Of a stretch of DNA of 64,000 nucleotides, positions 47,203-57,274 are shown piece by piece. A program made the translations under genes and the position numbers. Each line of letters opens with the position of its first letter. Within the stretch, counting starts at the first letter, position 1. Source of the DNA: Psychrobacter sp. GP33 (lineage in GTDB: Bacteria; Pseudomonadota; Gammaproteobacteria; Pseudomonadales; Moraxellaceae); assembly GCF_014119005.1 (NCBI RefSeq), contig NZ_JACGYX010000002.1, positions 372,001 to 436,000 of the forward strand, in the 5' to 3' direction. Below the pieces are notes generated by a model. The model was given only the letters and a program-made list of their open reading frames with translations. It was not told the DNA's origin and made no database searches.

Positions 47203-48324
47203 CTAAGTAATATCCAATGACAGATGGTTCGAGCCTTCATTAAGGTTTTGCTGACTGTTTTTACTGCTCAGCTTAATTTTTAAGCGTAAGTCATTAGGCG
47301 AGTCGGCATGATTGATAGCATCATTATAGGTAATCTCGCCATTTTCATATAAATCAAACAGCGCCTGATCAAAGGTTTGCATGCCACTATCGCGAGAGCG
47401 GGTCATGACGTCTTTAATTTCGTGCACCTCACCTTTACGAATATAGTCGCTGATAAGCTGCGAGTTTAATAAAATCTCAATGGCGGCACGGCGACTTTTG
47501 CCATCAGGTGTGGGAATCAGCTGCTGAGCAATAATCGCCTGGAGGTTTAGGGATAAATCCATAAATAATTGATTATGTCGATCTGATTCAAAAAAGTGAA
47601 TGATACGATCAATGGCTTGGTTGGCATTATTGGCGTGCAAAGTAGCAAAGACCAAGTGTCCGGTTTCAGCATATTGAATCGCATAACTCATAACTTCACG
47701 ATTGCGAATCTCGCCAATTAGGATAACGTCGGGTGCTTGGCGCAAGGTGTTTTTTAAACCTGCCTCAAAGGTTAAGGTATCGATACCGACTTCACGCTGA
47801 GTGATGATACAACCTTGATGCTGATGCACAAACTCAATAGGATCTTCGATGGTGATAATATGACCTTGTGAGTTTTGATTGCGGTAACCAACCATAGCGG
47901 CAAGGGTAGTTGATTTGCCTGTACCGGTTGCGCCAACCAATAAAATAATACCACGCTTTTTTAAAGCCAGTGCTTTTAGCGAAGAGGGTAGGCGTAACTC
48001 TTCAACAGTCGGGATTTTATTTTCGATTTTTCGTAAAATCATTCCTGCCATATCGCGCTGCATAAATGCGCTAACGCGAAAGCGTGCTTGCTGTGCAGCA
48101 TCTGTGATAGCAAATTGGCACTCATTGGTCTCTGCAAACTCCTTCTGCTGGTTTTTGCTCATCACACTGTGAACCAAAGCCAGCGTATTTTCGGGCGTCA
48201 GTGGTGTTTTACCCACTGGACGAATGCTGCCATTTATCTTCATCGAAGGTGCGACGTCCGCGGTAATGAATAAGTCAGAACCGTTATTTTGAATCATCAA
48301 TTGAAGCAGTTTATCGAAATCCAT
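47203..48324 (-). CDS. pilU: Type IV pilus retraction ATPase accessory PilU
   Basis: Start at ATG 48324 (MDFDKLLQLMIQNNGSDLFI), 373 residues; eight codons of the open frame lie upstream. It has Walker A GATGTGKSTTLAAMV, the Asp box ITIEDPIEFVHQHQG, Walker B ILIGEIRNREVM and the His box FATLHANNANQAIDRIIHFF. PilU assists PilT in pilus retraction and its sequence differs from PilT in the N-terminus and the long tail after the ATPase, as here. It lies 101 bases downstream of pilT in the same direction. Confidence 0.93.
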   Translation of the reverse strand: MDFDKLLQLMIQNNGSDLFITADVAPSMKINGSIRPVGKTPLTPENTLALVHSVMSKNQQKEFAETNECQFAITDAAQQARFRVSAFMQRDMAGMILRKIENKIPTVEELRLPSSLKALALKKRGIILLVGATGTGKSTTLAAMVGYRNQNSQGHIITIEDPIEFVHQHQGCIITQREVGIDTLTFEAGLKNTLRQAPDVILIGEIRNREVMSYAIQYAETGHLVFATLHANNANQAIDRIIHFFESDRHNQLFMDLSLNLQAIIAQQLIPTPDGKSRRAAIEILLNSQLISDYIRKGEVHEIKDVMTRSRDSGMQTFDQALFDLYENGEITYNDAINHADSPNDLRLKIKLSSKNSQQNLNEGSNHLSLDIT

Positions 48325-48425
48325 AAGATATCCACGGTAATAGCGCATTTGTTAATAAAGGTGATAAATATTTGCAGAAAAATACAAAAGCAGGTCGAAA
48401 ATAGCTAACTATTGATGCATTTATC

Positions 48426-49481
48426 TTACATAAAGGCTTCAGGTTGTTTGGCATAAGGGCGCGCGACTTCTTTACTTATCGTACCTTTTGCTACCAAGTT
48501 TTTGAGGGTTTGATCGAGGGTAATCATCCCATCGCCTGCGCCAGTTTGAATAGAAGAATACATTTGGGCAATTTTATTTTCTCGAATCAAGTTACGAATT
48601 GCAGGTGTGCCGAGCATGATTTCATGCGCCGCCACTCGACCACCGGTTTGCCGTTTTAATAAGGTTTGTGAGATGACCGCTTGTAACGATTCTGATACCA
48701 TAGCGCGAATCATATCTTTTTCAGCCGCAGGGAACACGTCAATTACCCGATCAATGGTTTTGGCAGCTGAGCTGGTGTGCAAGGTGCCAAAAACTAAGTG
48801 ACCTGTTTCAGCAGCAGTTAATGCTAAGCGAATAGTCTCAAGGTCTCGTAGTTCGCCGACCAAAATTACATCTGGATCTTCACGCAATGCTGAGCGTAAC
48901 GCTGGCTCAAAACCCAAAGTATCGCGATGTACTTCGCGCTGATTAATTAGGCTTTTTTTAGATTCATGCACAAATTCAATAGGGTCTTCAATGGTTAAAA
49001 TATGCTCTTTTCGAGTCTCGTTAATATAGTCAATCATTGCCGCTAACGTCGTTGATTTCCCTGATCCTGTAGGACCAGTGACCAGCACTACGCCACGCTT
49101 AAAGTCTGATACGCGCTTGAAAACTTCGCCCATCCCTAAATCTTCCATAGTCAACACTTTGGAAGGAATGATACGAAAGACCGCACCAGCACCACGATTT
49201 TGATTAAAGGCATTTACCCGGAAGCGTGCCAATCCTGGAATCTCGAAAGAGAAATCCGTTTCCAGAAATTCTTCGAGGTCAGCGCGCTGCTTATCGTTCA
49301 TAATGTCGTAAATAAGTCGGTGCACCACCTGATGGGTCATTGCAGGCATGTTAATACGGGTCATCTCGCCATCAACCCGAATCATAGCAGGCATACCGGC
49401 AGAGATATGCAAATCTGATGCCTTATGTTTAACGGTAAAGCGCAGCAAATCTTCAATATTTAAACTATTTTTTTCGCTCAT
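48426..49481 (-). CDS. pilT: Type IV pilus retraction ATPase PilT
   Basis: PilT hexamers depolymerise the pilus and power twitching and DNA uptake. The 351-residue protein shows the AIRNLIRENK motif typical of PilT, Walker A GPTGSGKSTTLAAM, Asp box LTIEDPIEFVHESKK, Walker B ILVGELRDLET and His box GTLHTSSAAKTIDRVIDVFPA. The length is normal. First gene of pilT-pilU; divergent from yggS, as in Pseudomonas. Confidence 0.97.
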   Translation of the reverse strand: MSEKNSLNIEDLLRFTVKHKASDLHISAGMPAMIRVDGEMTRINMPAMTHQVVHRLIYDIMNDKQRADLEEFLETDFSFEIPGLARFRVNAFNQNRGAGAVFRIIPSKVLTMEDLGMGEVFKRVSDFKRGVVLVTGPTGSGKSTTLAAMIDYINETRKEHILTIEDPIEFVHESKKSLINQREVHRDTLGFEPALRSALREDPDVILVGELRDLETIRLALTAAETGHLVFGTLHTSSAAKTIDRVIDVFPAAEKDMIRAMVSESLQAVISQTLLKRQTGGRVAAHEIMLGTPAIRNLIRENKIAQMYSSIQTGAGDGMITLDQTLKNLVAKGTISKEVARPYAKQPEAFM

Positions 49482-49884
49482 AGTAGAGTATTCCTAGCGG
49501 TGAATAGGCGGATAGTAGAGAAAAAATGCATAGTAAACACGATAGTAAGTAAAAACTAAGAAAATGATTAAATAAGAGATAACTTCTTATGGTGATGCAA
49601 TAAAATCTGTTGGTAAACAATAAAGATAAATATTGTAACAATATAATAACAATACTTTCTATATTTCACCATCAACACCGACGATTAAAAGTAAAAAAAG
49701 CTTATAAATTTACGGTATCTTTGCTAATGTTATAATCGACTTATTATTTTGCTTTTTGAATAGTCGATTATTTGATAGAGGGTAAGGATAAATTTATAAA
49801 CATACTACCTGTATTTTTTATCACCTTTATCAGCAAATCTACTTTTCCACTCCTTTTTTAACTTACAACAATAATGAGTAATTT
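49482..49884. other. Divergent pilT-yggS intergenic region
   Basis: 403 AT-rich bases with promoters expected in both directions. I see no sigma-54 motif like those before fimT and pilA, so pilTU may not share that control. Confidence 0.4.
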
Positions 49885-50583
49885 ATGGATACTGAACATT
49901 TAATCACTAACTGGAATACAGTAAGTCAGCAAGTAGCACAGGCGTGTACGCAAGCAGGTCATGCAGATGCTGAAAAAGTTACTCTACTGGCAGTCTCAAA
50001 GACCAAGCCAGCTGCCATGGTAGCAGCCCTTGCAAAACAAGGTCAGCGTGATTTTGGGGAAAATTATCTGCAAGAAGCGATTGAGAAAATTGCTTTATTA
50101 AAAGATGATGAAGATTGTGCGGAGATTGTGTGGCATTACATTGGCAGTATTCAGCGTAATAAAACCCGGGATATTGCTGAGTATTTTGATTGGGTGCAAA
50201 CCGTTGAGCGTGACATTATTGCCAAGCGTTTAAATGAGCAGCGTCCATTAGTCATGGCACCGCTAAATGTGCTGATTCAAGTTAATATTGATGCAGAGGA
50301 CAGCAAATCTGGCTGTCAACCTGATGAGTTATCTGCCCTTATTGGCACTATTAAAAACTATGAGCGCTTGCAACTGCGCGGTTTAATGATTATTCCGGCG
50401 AAGGAAAATACCGATGCCTTTATGCGTACCCAGCAACTTTTTGCTAGTATTAAGGAGCAGCATCCAGAACTGAGCGCATGGGATACACTAAGCATGGGCA
50501 TGAGTGACGATATGACGGATGCCATTGCTCATGGCTCGACCATGGTGCGCGTTGGTACGGCGATATTTGGTGCGCGGGATTAA
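49885..50583 (+). CDS. yggS: Pyridoxal-phosphate homeostasis protein YggS
   Basis: The PLP-binding protein of the YggS/PROSC family has no known enzyme activity and keeps vitamin B6 and amino-acid pools balanced. The PLP lysine is K39 in LLAVSKTKPAAMVAAL. Other hallmarks are DFGENYLQEA, WHYIGSIQRNKTRDIAE, LRGLMIIPA and LSMGMSDDMTDAIAHGSTMVRVGTAIFG. Length 232 is normal. The yggS-pilT pairing, divergent, is common in gammaproteobacteria. Confidence 0.95.
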   Translation: MDTEHLITNWNTVSQQVAQACTQAGHADAEKVTLLAVSKTKPAAMVAALAKQGQRDFGENYLQEAIEKIALLKDDEDCAEIVWHYIGSIQRNKTRDIAEYFDWVQTVERDIIAKRLNEQRPLVMAPLNVLIQVNIDAEDSKSGCQPDELSALIGTIKNYERLQLRGLMIIPAKENTDAFMRTQQLFASIKEQHPELSAWDTLSMGMSDDMTDAIAHGSTMVRVGTAIFGARD

Positions 50584-50717
50584 AGGAGAAGGGTTTAAAT
50601 AGGGAAGGAGTATACAGAAAGGCAATGCAAGAAGAGTCGTTAAAAGATTAGTGAAATACGCTCCTAATCCTTTTCCACAAACATTAGCCTTTAGCCCTTT
50701 TATTGTTCAATATCAGA

Positions 50718-51989
50718 TTACTCAATATCAAACTTAGTGACCAGCAGCTGATTGATTTTAAGATTATCGGTCGCCAAAATTTCAAAATGATAGCCGGCAT
50801 ATTTGATACTGTCGGTTTTCTTTGGAATTTTACGTAGCATAAACATCATAAAGCCACTGATAGTTTCATAGTTTTCACTGTGCGGCAGATTGACCATACC
50901 CAACGCACGGATAACATCTTCGATCGGGGTCATCCCATCAATCAGCCACGAATTATCTGTACGTTGCACAATTGGCTGCTCCTCCAAAGTCACAAGCTCG
51001 CCCATCACGATGCTCATTACATCTTTTAGGGTAATGACGCCAACGACCAACGCATATTCATTCACGATCACGGCAAAATCTGCGCCCGTGGATTTAAAGG
51101 TTTCTAATACTTCAAACAGCGATAAAGTATCAGGAATAAATAACGCTGGTTTTAATAATGATTTATCAGTCAAGCCCACTTCTTGCTGTTCAAGTACTGA
51201 CGCCAAAAAGCTGCGCGATTCGACATAACCAATAATATGTTCTAGGTCATCATCATGACAGACCAAAAATTTATTATGCGGCTGCTTAATCATTACCGAA
51301 ACCACGTGTTCGGTGGGGGTTTGAGTATCAAAATAAACAATATGCTCGCGCGGATTCATTACTGAAGTCACGGTGCGCTCTTGCATCTCAAAAATATTTT
51401 CAATTAGATGGTGCTCATGTTTTTTCAGAACGCCTGCCTCTGCGCCGGCATCCATCATGGCGTAGATGTCCTCTGAGGTCATGTCGTCTTGGCGAACAGT
51501 TGATACGCCAAGCAGCTTAAAGAAAGCGTTTGCCGCGCCATCAAACACCCAAATAATAGGCTTAAAAATAAAAATTAAAAACATCATCGGGCGAACCATT
51601 TTGACCGCAATAGGTTCAGCATTAGACATTGCCAAGCGCTTGGGCATCAAATCCGCAAATAGTACAAAAACGCTGGTCACTAAAATAAAAGAGAGGACTG
51701 AGCCTACTGTCTCGTTGCCAAACAAGCGTTCCAAATAGGGGCTGACCGCTGACTCGCCGATGACACCGGCTAAAATAGCTACCGCATTGAGCGCCACTTG
51801 TACCACAGTAATAAAGCTGCCAGGTTGCTCTTGCACATTGAGCACATCTAAGGCGCGCACGTCTCCCTCTTTTGCCATGACTTGTAGCTTGATTTTACGG
51901 GAGGACGCCAGTGCCAGTTCAGAGCTGGAGACAAGGGCGCTGAGCGCAATTAATATAAAAATAAACAGACTGGCAGTTAGCAAACTCAT
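50718..51989 (-). CDS. CNNM/CorC-family transmembrane protein (DUF21-CBS-CorC_HlyC)
   Basis: Residues 1 to about 190 form a DUF21 membrane domain (four hydrophobic segments, LFADLMPKRLAMSNAEPIAVK). A pair of CBS domains follows (MNPREHIVYFDTQTPTEHVV to about 345), then a CorC_HlyC domain to the end. Called 'hemolysin family' by old homology, these proteins are now linked to magnesium/divalent cation export. It has 423 residues, standard for the family. It is transcribed alone, toward yggS. No strong promoter or terminator can be assigned. Confidence 0.9.
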   Translation of the reverse strand: MSLLTASLFIFILIALSALVSSSELALASSRKIKLQVMAKEGDVRALDVLNVQEQPGSFITVVQVALNAVAILAGVIGESAVSPYLERLFGNETVGSVLSFILVTSVFVLFADLMPKRLAMSNAEPIAVKMVRPMMFLIFIFKPIIWVFDGAANAFFKLLGVSTVRQDDMTSEDIYAMMDAGAEAGVLKKHEHHLIENIFEMQERTVTSVMNPREHIVYFDTQTPTEHVVSVMIKQPHNKFLVCHDDDLEHIIGYVESRSFLASVLEQQEVGLTDKSLLKPALFIPDTLSLFEVLETFKSTGADFAVIVNEYALVVGVITLKDVMSIVMGELVTLEEQPIVQRTDNSWLIDGMTPIEDVIRALGMVNLPHSENYETISGFMMFMLRKIPKKTDSIKYAGYHFEILATDNLKINQLLVTKFDIE

Positions 51990-52145
51990 GACATACTCGG
52001 ATAAAAACTGATCAAAATGACCGTCAACATTGGGAAAGTAAATGGGAAATAGGAAGTTAAATGGGGTAAAGAGTAGTGGTTCATTAAAGTATATTAAAAA
52101 ATAAATTGAATATAAGGTTTCTTAGAAAATATCTCATATTTTAAA

Positions 52146-52173
52146 CCTAAAAAAGCTGGGCAAGCACCCAGCT
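52146..52173 (-). terminator. Terminator of nadE
   Basis: AGCTGGG (52154-52160) pairs with CCCAGCT (52167-52173); an A run on the plus strand gives the T tract on the minus strand. A second longer hairpin without a T run (CGGCTTCA...TGAAGCCG, 52207-52240) lies between it and the nadE stop. Confidence 0.65.
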
Positions 52174-52251
52174 AATGATTGAATATTATAAACAATATGT
52201 CTCACACGGCTTCAACACCGTTAATAAGGTGATGAAGCCGTTAAGGTAAGA

Positions 52252-53943
52252 TTAGCCTTTTAGTGTCCATTTATTCACCAATGGATAACGGCGTTCACGA
52301 CCAAAGGCTTTTTGGCTAACTTTAGTACCAATAGGTGCTTGGCGACGTTTATATTCGCTATTATCCACCATAGTGATGATTTTGGCGACCATATCGGCAT
52401 CAAAGCCCTTGTCAACAATATCTTTATAGCCCAAGTCTTCATCGACATAAAGGGTCAGTATACCGTCGAGCACATTGTAATCTGGCAAGCTGTCTTGGTC
52501 GGTTTGCTCAGCGCGTAGCTCAGCCGAAGGCGGACGGGTGATGACGCGTTCAGGGATAACAGGCGTGTCCTCTAAGCGGTTGCGATAATTGGCTAAATCA
52601 TAAACTTGGGTTTTATAAACGTCTTTTAAGACATCAAATCCGCCTGCCATATCGCCATAAAGGGTCGAGTAGCCCACTGCCAGCTCAGACTTATTGCCGG
52701 TAGTTAGTACTAAATGTCCAAATTTATTAGATAATGCCATTAAAATCACACCGCGTGCGCGCGCTTGAATATTCTCTTCGGTAGTGTCCGCAGGCGACTT
52801 GTTAAATAAAGGCGCTAAAGTATGGCGGATCCCTTCAACGGCATCAAAAATCGGGCAGACCGTGTAAGATACATTCAGGCGGCGAGCTTGTGCTTGCGCG
52901 TCTTCTAAGCTAATTTTTGAAGTGTATTCGTACGGCATCATTACCGCATATACTTTGTCAGCGCCCAGCGCATCGACTGCAATACATAAGGTTAAGGCAG
53001 AATCAATACCACCTGATAGCCCGAGAATGACACCGGTAAATCCTGAGTAATTCACGTAATCACGTAAACCAACGACTAGAGCTTGATAAATCTCTGACTC
53101 ACGGCTTAAGGTTAATGGCGCTTTGGTTTGCGTGTTAAAAGTAAAAGTATTGACGTTTAAACTGGCAAACATCAGCTGATTCATAAAGCGCGCTGCTTCG
53201 TGTGCGACGCTACCGTCTGCTTGGACTGCCATTGAGCCGCCATCAAACACCAAATCGTCTTGACCACCAACCGCATTGACATAAATAATTGGCAGCTTAT
53301 GATCGCGACTGCGTTTTGCCAACATCGTTTTACGTGTCTCTTGTTTTTTGACCTCAAACGGTGATGCATTTAAGCACACAATCAGCTCAGCGCCTTCTTG
53401 CTTGAGTTCAGCAATAAGGTTTTTTTCCCATAAGTCTTCACAAATCAGCAAACCAATGGTAATACCTTTATAGTCAAACAAGACTTGATTACGACCTTTA
53501 TCAAAGTAGCGACGCTCATCAAATACGCCATAATTTGGCAAATACTGTTTGTGATAAAAGCCTTTTTGATGACCATTATGTAAAATGGCAGCAGAGTTAA
53601 ACGTGCCATGGTGGTCGACGTGCGGATAGCCGATAATCATCACAATATCATTAATATCACTCAATGAAGACAGCGCGCTTTTGATACGACCGGATAAGCT
53701 TGGGCGTAGTAGTAAATCTTGGGGCGGATAACCGAGTAGCGCAAGTTCTGGGAATACAATCACATCCGCGCCTTGTTCGCGTGCTTCTAAGGCAAGGGTG
53801 CGCATTTTTTCAACGTTAGCACTGATGTCACCCACCAAAAAATGGGATTGAGCCAACGCAAAGGTGATGCTATCCGGCGATACTACATTGTTATTCGCCA
53901 CAGGTTTTACGGTTAGGTTAGTGGCATTATTGTCTTTTGACAT
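52252..53943 (-). CDS. nadE: Glutamine-dependent NAD+ synthetase
   Basis: It makes NAD from nicotinic acid adenine dinucleotide using glutamine. The start at ATG 53943 (AGGAACAATAACA) is preferred over the longer frame to 54009. An N-terminal nitrilase-type amidase has Glu in VFPELALLGYPPQDLL, Lys in HKQYLPNYGVFDERR and the nucleophile Cys in GLLICEDLWE. The synthetase half has the PP-loop VILGLSGGIDSALTLC and TTGNKSELAVGYSTLYGD. 563 residues, normal for the two-domain bacterial enzyme. Confidence 0.97.
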   Translation of the reverse strand: MSKDNNATNLTVKPVANNNVVSPDSITFALAQSHFLVGDISANVEKMRTLALEAREQGADVIVFPELALLGYPPQDLLLRPSLSGRIKSALSSLSDINDIVMIIGYPHVDHHGTFNSAAILHNGHQKGFYHKQYLPNYGVFDERRYFDKGRNQVLFDYKGITIGLLICEDLWEKNLIAELKQEGAELIVCLNASPFEVKKQETRKTMLAKRSRDHKLPIIYVNAVGGQDDLVFDGGSMAVQADGSVAHEAARFMNQLMFASLNVNTFTFNTQTKAPLTLSRESEIYQALVVGLRDYVNYSGFTGVILGLSGGIDSALTLCIAVDALGADKVYAVMMPYEYTSKISLEDAQAQARRLNVSYTVCPIFDAVEGIRHTLAPLFNKSPADTTEENIQARARGVILMALSNKFGHLVLTTGNKSELAVGYSTLYGDMAGGFDVLKDVYKTQVYDLANYRNRLEDTPVIPERVITRPPSAELRAEQTDQDSLPDYNVLDGILTLYVDEDLGYKDIVDKGFDADMVAKIITMVDNSEYKRRQAPIGTKVSQKAFGRERRYPLVNKWTLKG

Positions 53944-54690
53944 TGTTATTGTTCCTATCAATATATCGTTCAAATTGGGGAGAATAATGTTTGGCTTAGC
54001 GTGACCCATGACTATGCATGGTAAGTAACGTCTAAGCAGGTTATTAAAAAATGGTTATTAAAAGTAGGTTATCAAATGGTAATTGTTAAATTGTGTTCAT
54101 GATTAATAAATTAGAGCAAACCTATCAGCAATCTATATCGGTAACGCATATCAGCTACTAATAAAGACAACAACTTGCTAATAAAGCCAGCCGTGTGGGG
54201 GCGACAATATGGCGCCACAACGCAACGCCCAAAACCTGGCTTTAACGATGCCTATAATCAGGCTAATAGTCTGTAAGCATGCTTTAAACATGCATAATAA
54301 TCCCGTTAGTATACCATCAATTTTTCTACCAACGAGAACGCTGCAACGTTTTCCTACGCTTAATAGTCTAATGAAATCTAAAAACCAATAAGCATGCTTC
54401 ACAATGAACGTTAATCAGTTATCACCTCCATGGAGAATTGATGCTGAAATAAATTGTAAGTAAAAATTACAACATAGTATTATTTATTTGAAGTAGGTTA
54501 TTGCATAATAACGGTTGACCATTGTCTTGGTATCAGTTCGCTGGCATGTTTATATTTAGCGCCCTTATTTTATCCGTTGCTTTTATTTAGTAGAGCTATT
54601 CGGTACGGCGCGATATATAGCGTTGTCTTTCCTTTAAATTTTATAGCACGGACGCCTTTGTTTCTGCTATCTCTGATTAATTAATACACT
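53944..54690. other. Non-coding region between nadE and the AI-2E family gene
   Basis: About 750 bases separate these divergent genes. The stretch 54178-54420 is less AT-rich than its flanks and contains two copies of TAAGCATGCTT (about 54277 and 54391), but frames there are not protein-like on either strand. It may be an eroded gene; I cannot show it. Confidence 0.35.
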
Positions 54691-55842
54691 ATGATGGAAA
54701 ACTGGACCAAAGAGTTCATTATTCAGCGTTTGCTGGCGATTACGTTGTTAGTCGTATTGTTTATCCTGTGTTTTCAGGTGGTACAGTTTTTTATCGTACC
54801 GGCATTGTGGGCGGCGATTTTAGCGTATGTAACGTTTCCGATTTACAAGTTTTTTAATGAAAAAGTTAGGTTCAGCTCTGGTTTTAGTGCGGCGATTATG
54901 ACCGTCAGTATCTCGCTAATCATTGGCGTGCCGTTAGTGATTGGCTTATTTATCCTGCAGCAAGAAGCGATGACCCTGATTACCAATTTTATTTATCGGG
55001 TTAAAGTTGGCTATGTTGATGTGCCAGATTCGCTAAAAGACTTGCCCATTATTGGTCAACAAATCAAAGATATTTTGTGGAAAATTAATAAAGATCCTGC
55101 TGGTACTTTGAGTGCCTTTCAGACTTGGATTCAGTCGCATCTATACTATGGTAAAGTTGCGCTGGATGTGGTATTTAGTAGCCTTGCCAAGCTCGGTATG
55201 GCACTAATGACGCTGTTTTTCTTTTATCGTGATGGCACCAGTTTGATTCGCCAAATTCGCCAAGCGTTACGTAATATTATCGGTAATCGAATCGATGGTT
55301 ATATTGATTCTGTAGGTAGTACAACGCGGGCAGTAGTGTATGGCATTGGGCTGACGGCATTGGCGCAGGCTGTGCTAGCTGGTGTTGGATATTATTTTGC
55401 TGGTGCACCAAGTCCTATTTTACTGACCCTTGTTACCTTTGTGATTGCGCTGATTCCTTTTGGAACGCCATTTGCTTGGGGTGCGGTATCGGTTTGGCTG
55501 CTGAGTCAAGGCTATAATGCTGAAGGGATTGGGCTGGCACTGTGGGGCATTCTAGTCATCAGTTGGGTTGATAACTTGATTCGTCCGATTGTGATTAGCG
55601 GCGCAACTAAAATTCCATTTATCATTATTTTTATCGGAGTGCTAGGCGGTCTAACTGCATTTGGTTTTGTCGGCTTATTTATCGGTCCTGTGGTATTGGC
55701 AATCGGACTTGCGGTCTGGCGCGAGTGGATATCGCAACATAAAAATGAGATGTTTGCACCGAAAGAAGTGCTGTTAATGGACAACCAAGCTCAAATGTCG
55801 GGTGATGATGTAGAGAGTGAGCCTATAAAAGACAGTAAATAG
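54691..55842 (+). CDS. AI-2E family transporter (PerM/YdiK-like)
   Basis: A 383-residue integral membrane protein with about eight hydrophobic segments and the family features LWAAILAYVTFPIYKF, LMTLFFFYRDG, the glycine-rich YGIGLTALAQAVLAGVGYYFAG and the conserved end GLFIGPVVLAIGLAVWREWI. Family members export autoinducer-2 or are Na+/H+-type antiporters; the substrate here is unknown. The 30-residue polar C-terminus is not conserved. The ATG at 54691 has no obvious strong ribosome site. Confidence 0.88.
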   Translation: MMENWTKEFIIQRLLAITLLVVLFILCFQVVQFFIVPALWAAILAYVTFPIYKFFNEKVRFSSGFSAAIMTVSISLIIGVPLVIGLFILQQEAMTLITNFIYRVKVGYVDVPDSLKDLPIIGQQIKDILWKINKDPAGTLSAFQTWIQSHLYYGKVALDVVFSSLAKLGMALMTLFFFYRDGTSLIRQIRQALRNIIGNRIDGYIDSVGSTTRAVVYGIGLTALAQAVLAGVGYYFAGAPSPILLTLVTFVIALIPFGTPFAWGAVSVWLLSQGYNAEGIGLALWGILVISWVDNLIRPIVISGATKIPFIIIFIGVLGGLTAFGFVGLFIGPVVLAIGLAVWREWISQHKNEMFAPKEVLLMDNQAQMSGDDVESEPIKDSK

Positions 55843-56002
55843 TTATTATCAAAATAATCTGCTCAACATAATAATGCTTAAAAACTTATGCTTAACCATA
55901 AGTGTATTGTTAAGTAAAATTACTTGCACAACCTTTGTTATCACCTATGATGCTTATGACACTTTATCAATAAGAACCTTCTAATAATGGAGGCACTACA
56001 CC

Positions 56003-57181
56003 ATGCCTAATATAAATATCAGTACCTTTACTGCTAATACACTTACCAATACGAATGGTATAGATGTGCCAAGTGCGCGCGCGCTGACTATTATCGCCGA
56101 TAGCAATATTGCCAGTCTGAATGATTTTTTTAACGTGGATACCCTCGGTACTGAATATGCACAAACGGTCGATATTATTACCGTAGCAGGGCGTGAGATT
56201 ACGGCAGAGCTGCTCGCTGATGTGCAGACAGACGTGTTATTAATACGTTCAGTGACGCCTGTTAATGGGGCATTACTTGCCGACAACCACAGTGTTAAAT
56301 TTGTGGGTTCAGCGACCATTGGCACCGATCATGTCGATCAAGATTATTTGGCTGAGCGCAATATTACCTTTGCTAATGCGGCGGGTTGCAGTAAGCATTC
56401 GGTTGCGCAATATGTGCTGACCGCTATTTTAACCTTGCGTCCGCACTATTGGCAGCAGCCTTTGAGCCAACCACTCGTGTTAGGCATTATTGGGCTGGGT
56501 AATATTGGTAGTACACTGGCGCAATACGCGGCGGATTTGGGCTGGCAAGTGCTGGGCTATGATCCGTTATTGCCAGAATCAAAATTTAATAATGCTAGTT
56601 TTGATGAGGTGATTCGCCAAAGTCATGCCATCAGTTTGCATGTGCCGTTAACGCATGCAGAAGGTATGAATAGCAGCGCCTATCCAACCCAGCATTTGAT
56701 TGATAGCGCAGCATTAGCGGCAATGCCAGCAGATACGATATTAATTAATAGTGCACGTGGTCCGGTTATTGATGCGGCAGCACTTGAGGCTAATATCGAC
56801 CAAACCGCACGGCAAGTGGTGCTCGATGTCTTTGAGCATGAACCGCAAATTACTGATCAATTATTATCGAAATTAACAATAGCCACACCGCATATCGCAG
56901 GATATACCTTAGAAGGTAAGCTGCGCGGTACGCAGATGATTTATGATGCTTTATGTGAGCAGTTCAATGTGACCCCAACGCTATCGATGCATCAGCTGCT
57001 ACCAGTGAATATGTATCAGTGGTCTGAGCTGAAGAGTAACCCAGACAGACTGATTAAATTTTATGACATCATGCAAGATGACCAGTTATTGCGCAAAAAA
57101 GTTAGCAATGGTCAAGTGAGTGGCACAGATTTTGATCAGCTCCGCCGCGATTATCATTTGCGCCGTGAGTGGCAAGCTTAA
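56003..57181 (+). CDS. pdxB: 4-phosphoerythronate dehydrogenase PdxB
   Basis: PdxB oxidises 4-phosphoerythronate in pyridoxal-phosphate biosynthesis (DXP-independent of the salvage route). A D-2-hydroxyacid dehydrogenase fold: substrate region LLIRSVTPVNGALL...FVGSATIGTDHVDQDYL, NAD site LGIIGLGNIGSTLAQYAADLGWQVLGYDP, catalytic Arg in ILINSARGPVID and His in TIATPHIAGYTLEGK, then a PdxB-type C-terminal domain. At 392 residues it is near the E. coli 378. GGAGG precedes the ATG. With yggS nearby, this is the second B6-related gene in the window. Confidence 0.92.
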   Translation: MPNINISTFTANTLTNTNGIDVPSARALTIIADSNIASLNDFFNVDTLGTEYAQTVDIITVAGREITAELLADVQTDVLLIRSVTPVNGALLADNHSVKFVGSATIGTDHVDQDYLAERNITFANAAGCSKHSVAQYVLTAILTLRPHYWQQPLSQPLVLGIIGLGNIGSTLAQYAADLGWQVLGYDPLLPESKFNNASFDEVIRQSHAISLHVPLTHAEGMNSSAYPTQHLIDSAALAAMPADTILINSARGPVIDAAALEANIDQTARQVVLDVFEHEPQITDQLLSKLTIATPHIAGYTLEGKLRGTQMIYDALCEQFNVTPTLSMHQLLPVNMYQWSELKSNPDRLIKFYDIMQDDQLLRKKVSNGQVSGTDFDQLRRDYHLRREWQA

Positions 57182-57274
57182 AATTAACCGTCAGTATATA
57201 ACTGCCAGTTTTTAACAATCAGTTTTTACAGTTTATAAGCCACAGTAATTTATTATAAGAAACAGTCACTAATA

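Noticed and set aside
54178-54402. Opposing 60-74 codon frames in the nadE gap
   Set aside because: Neither strand reads like a protein; no start signals. Left as possible eroded DNA only.
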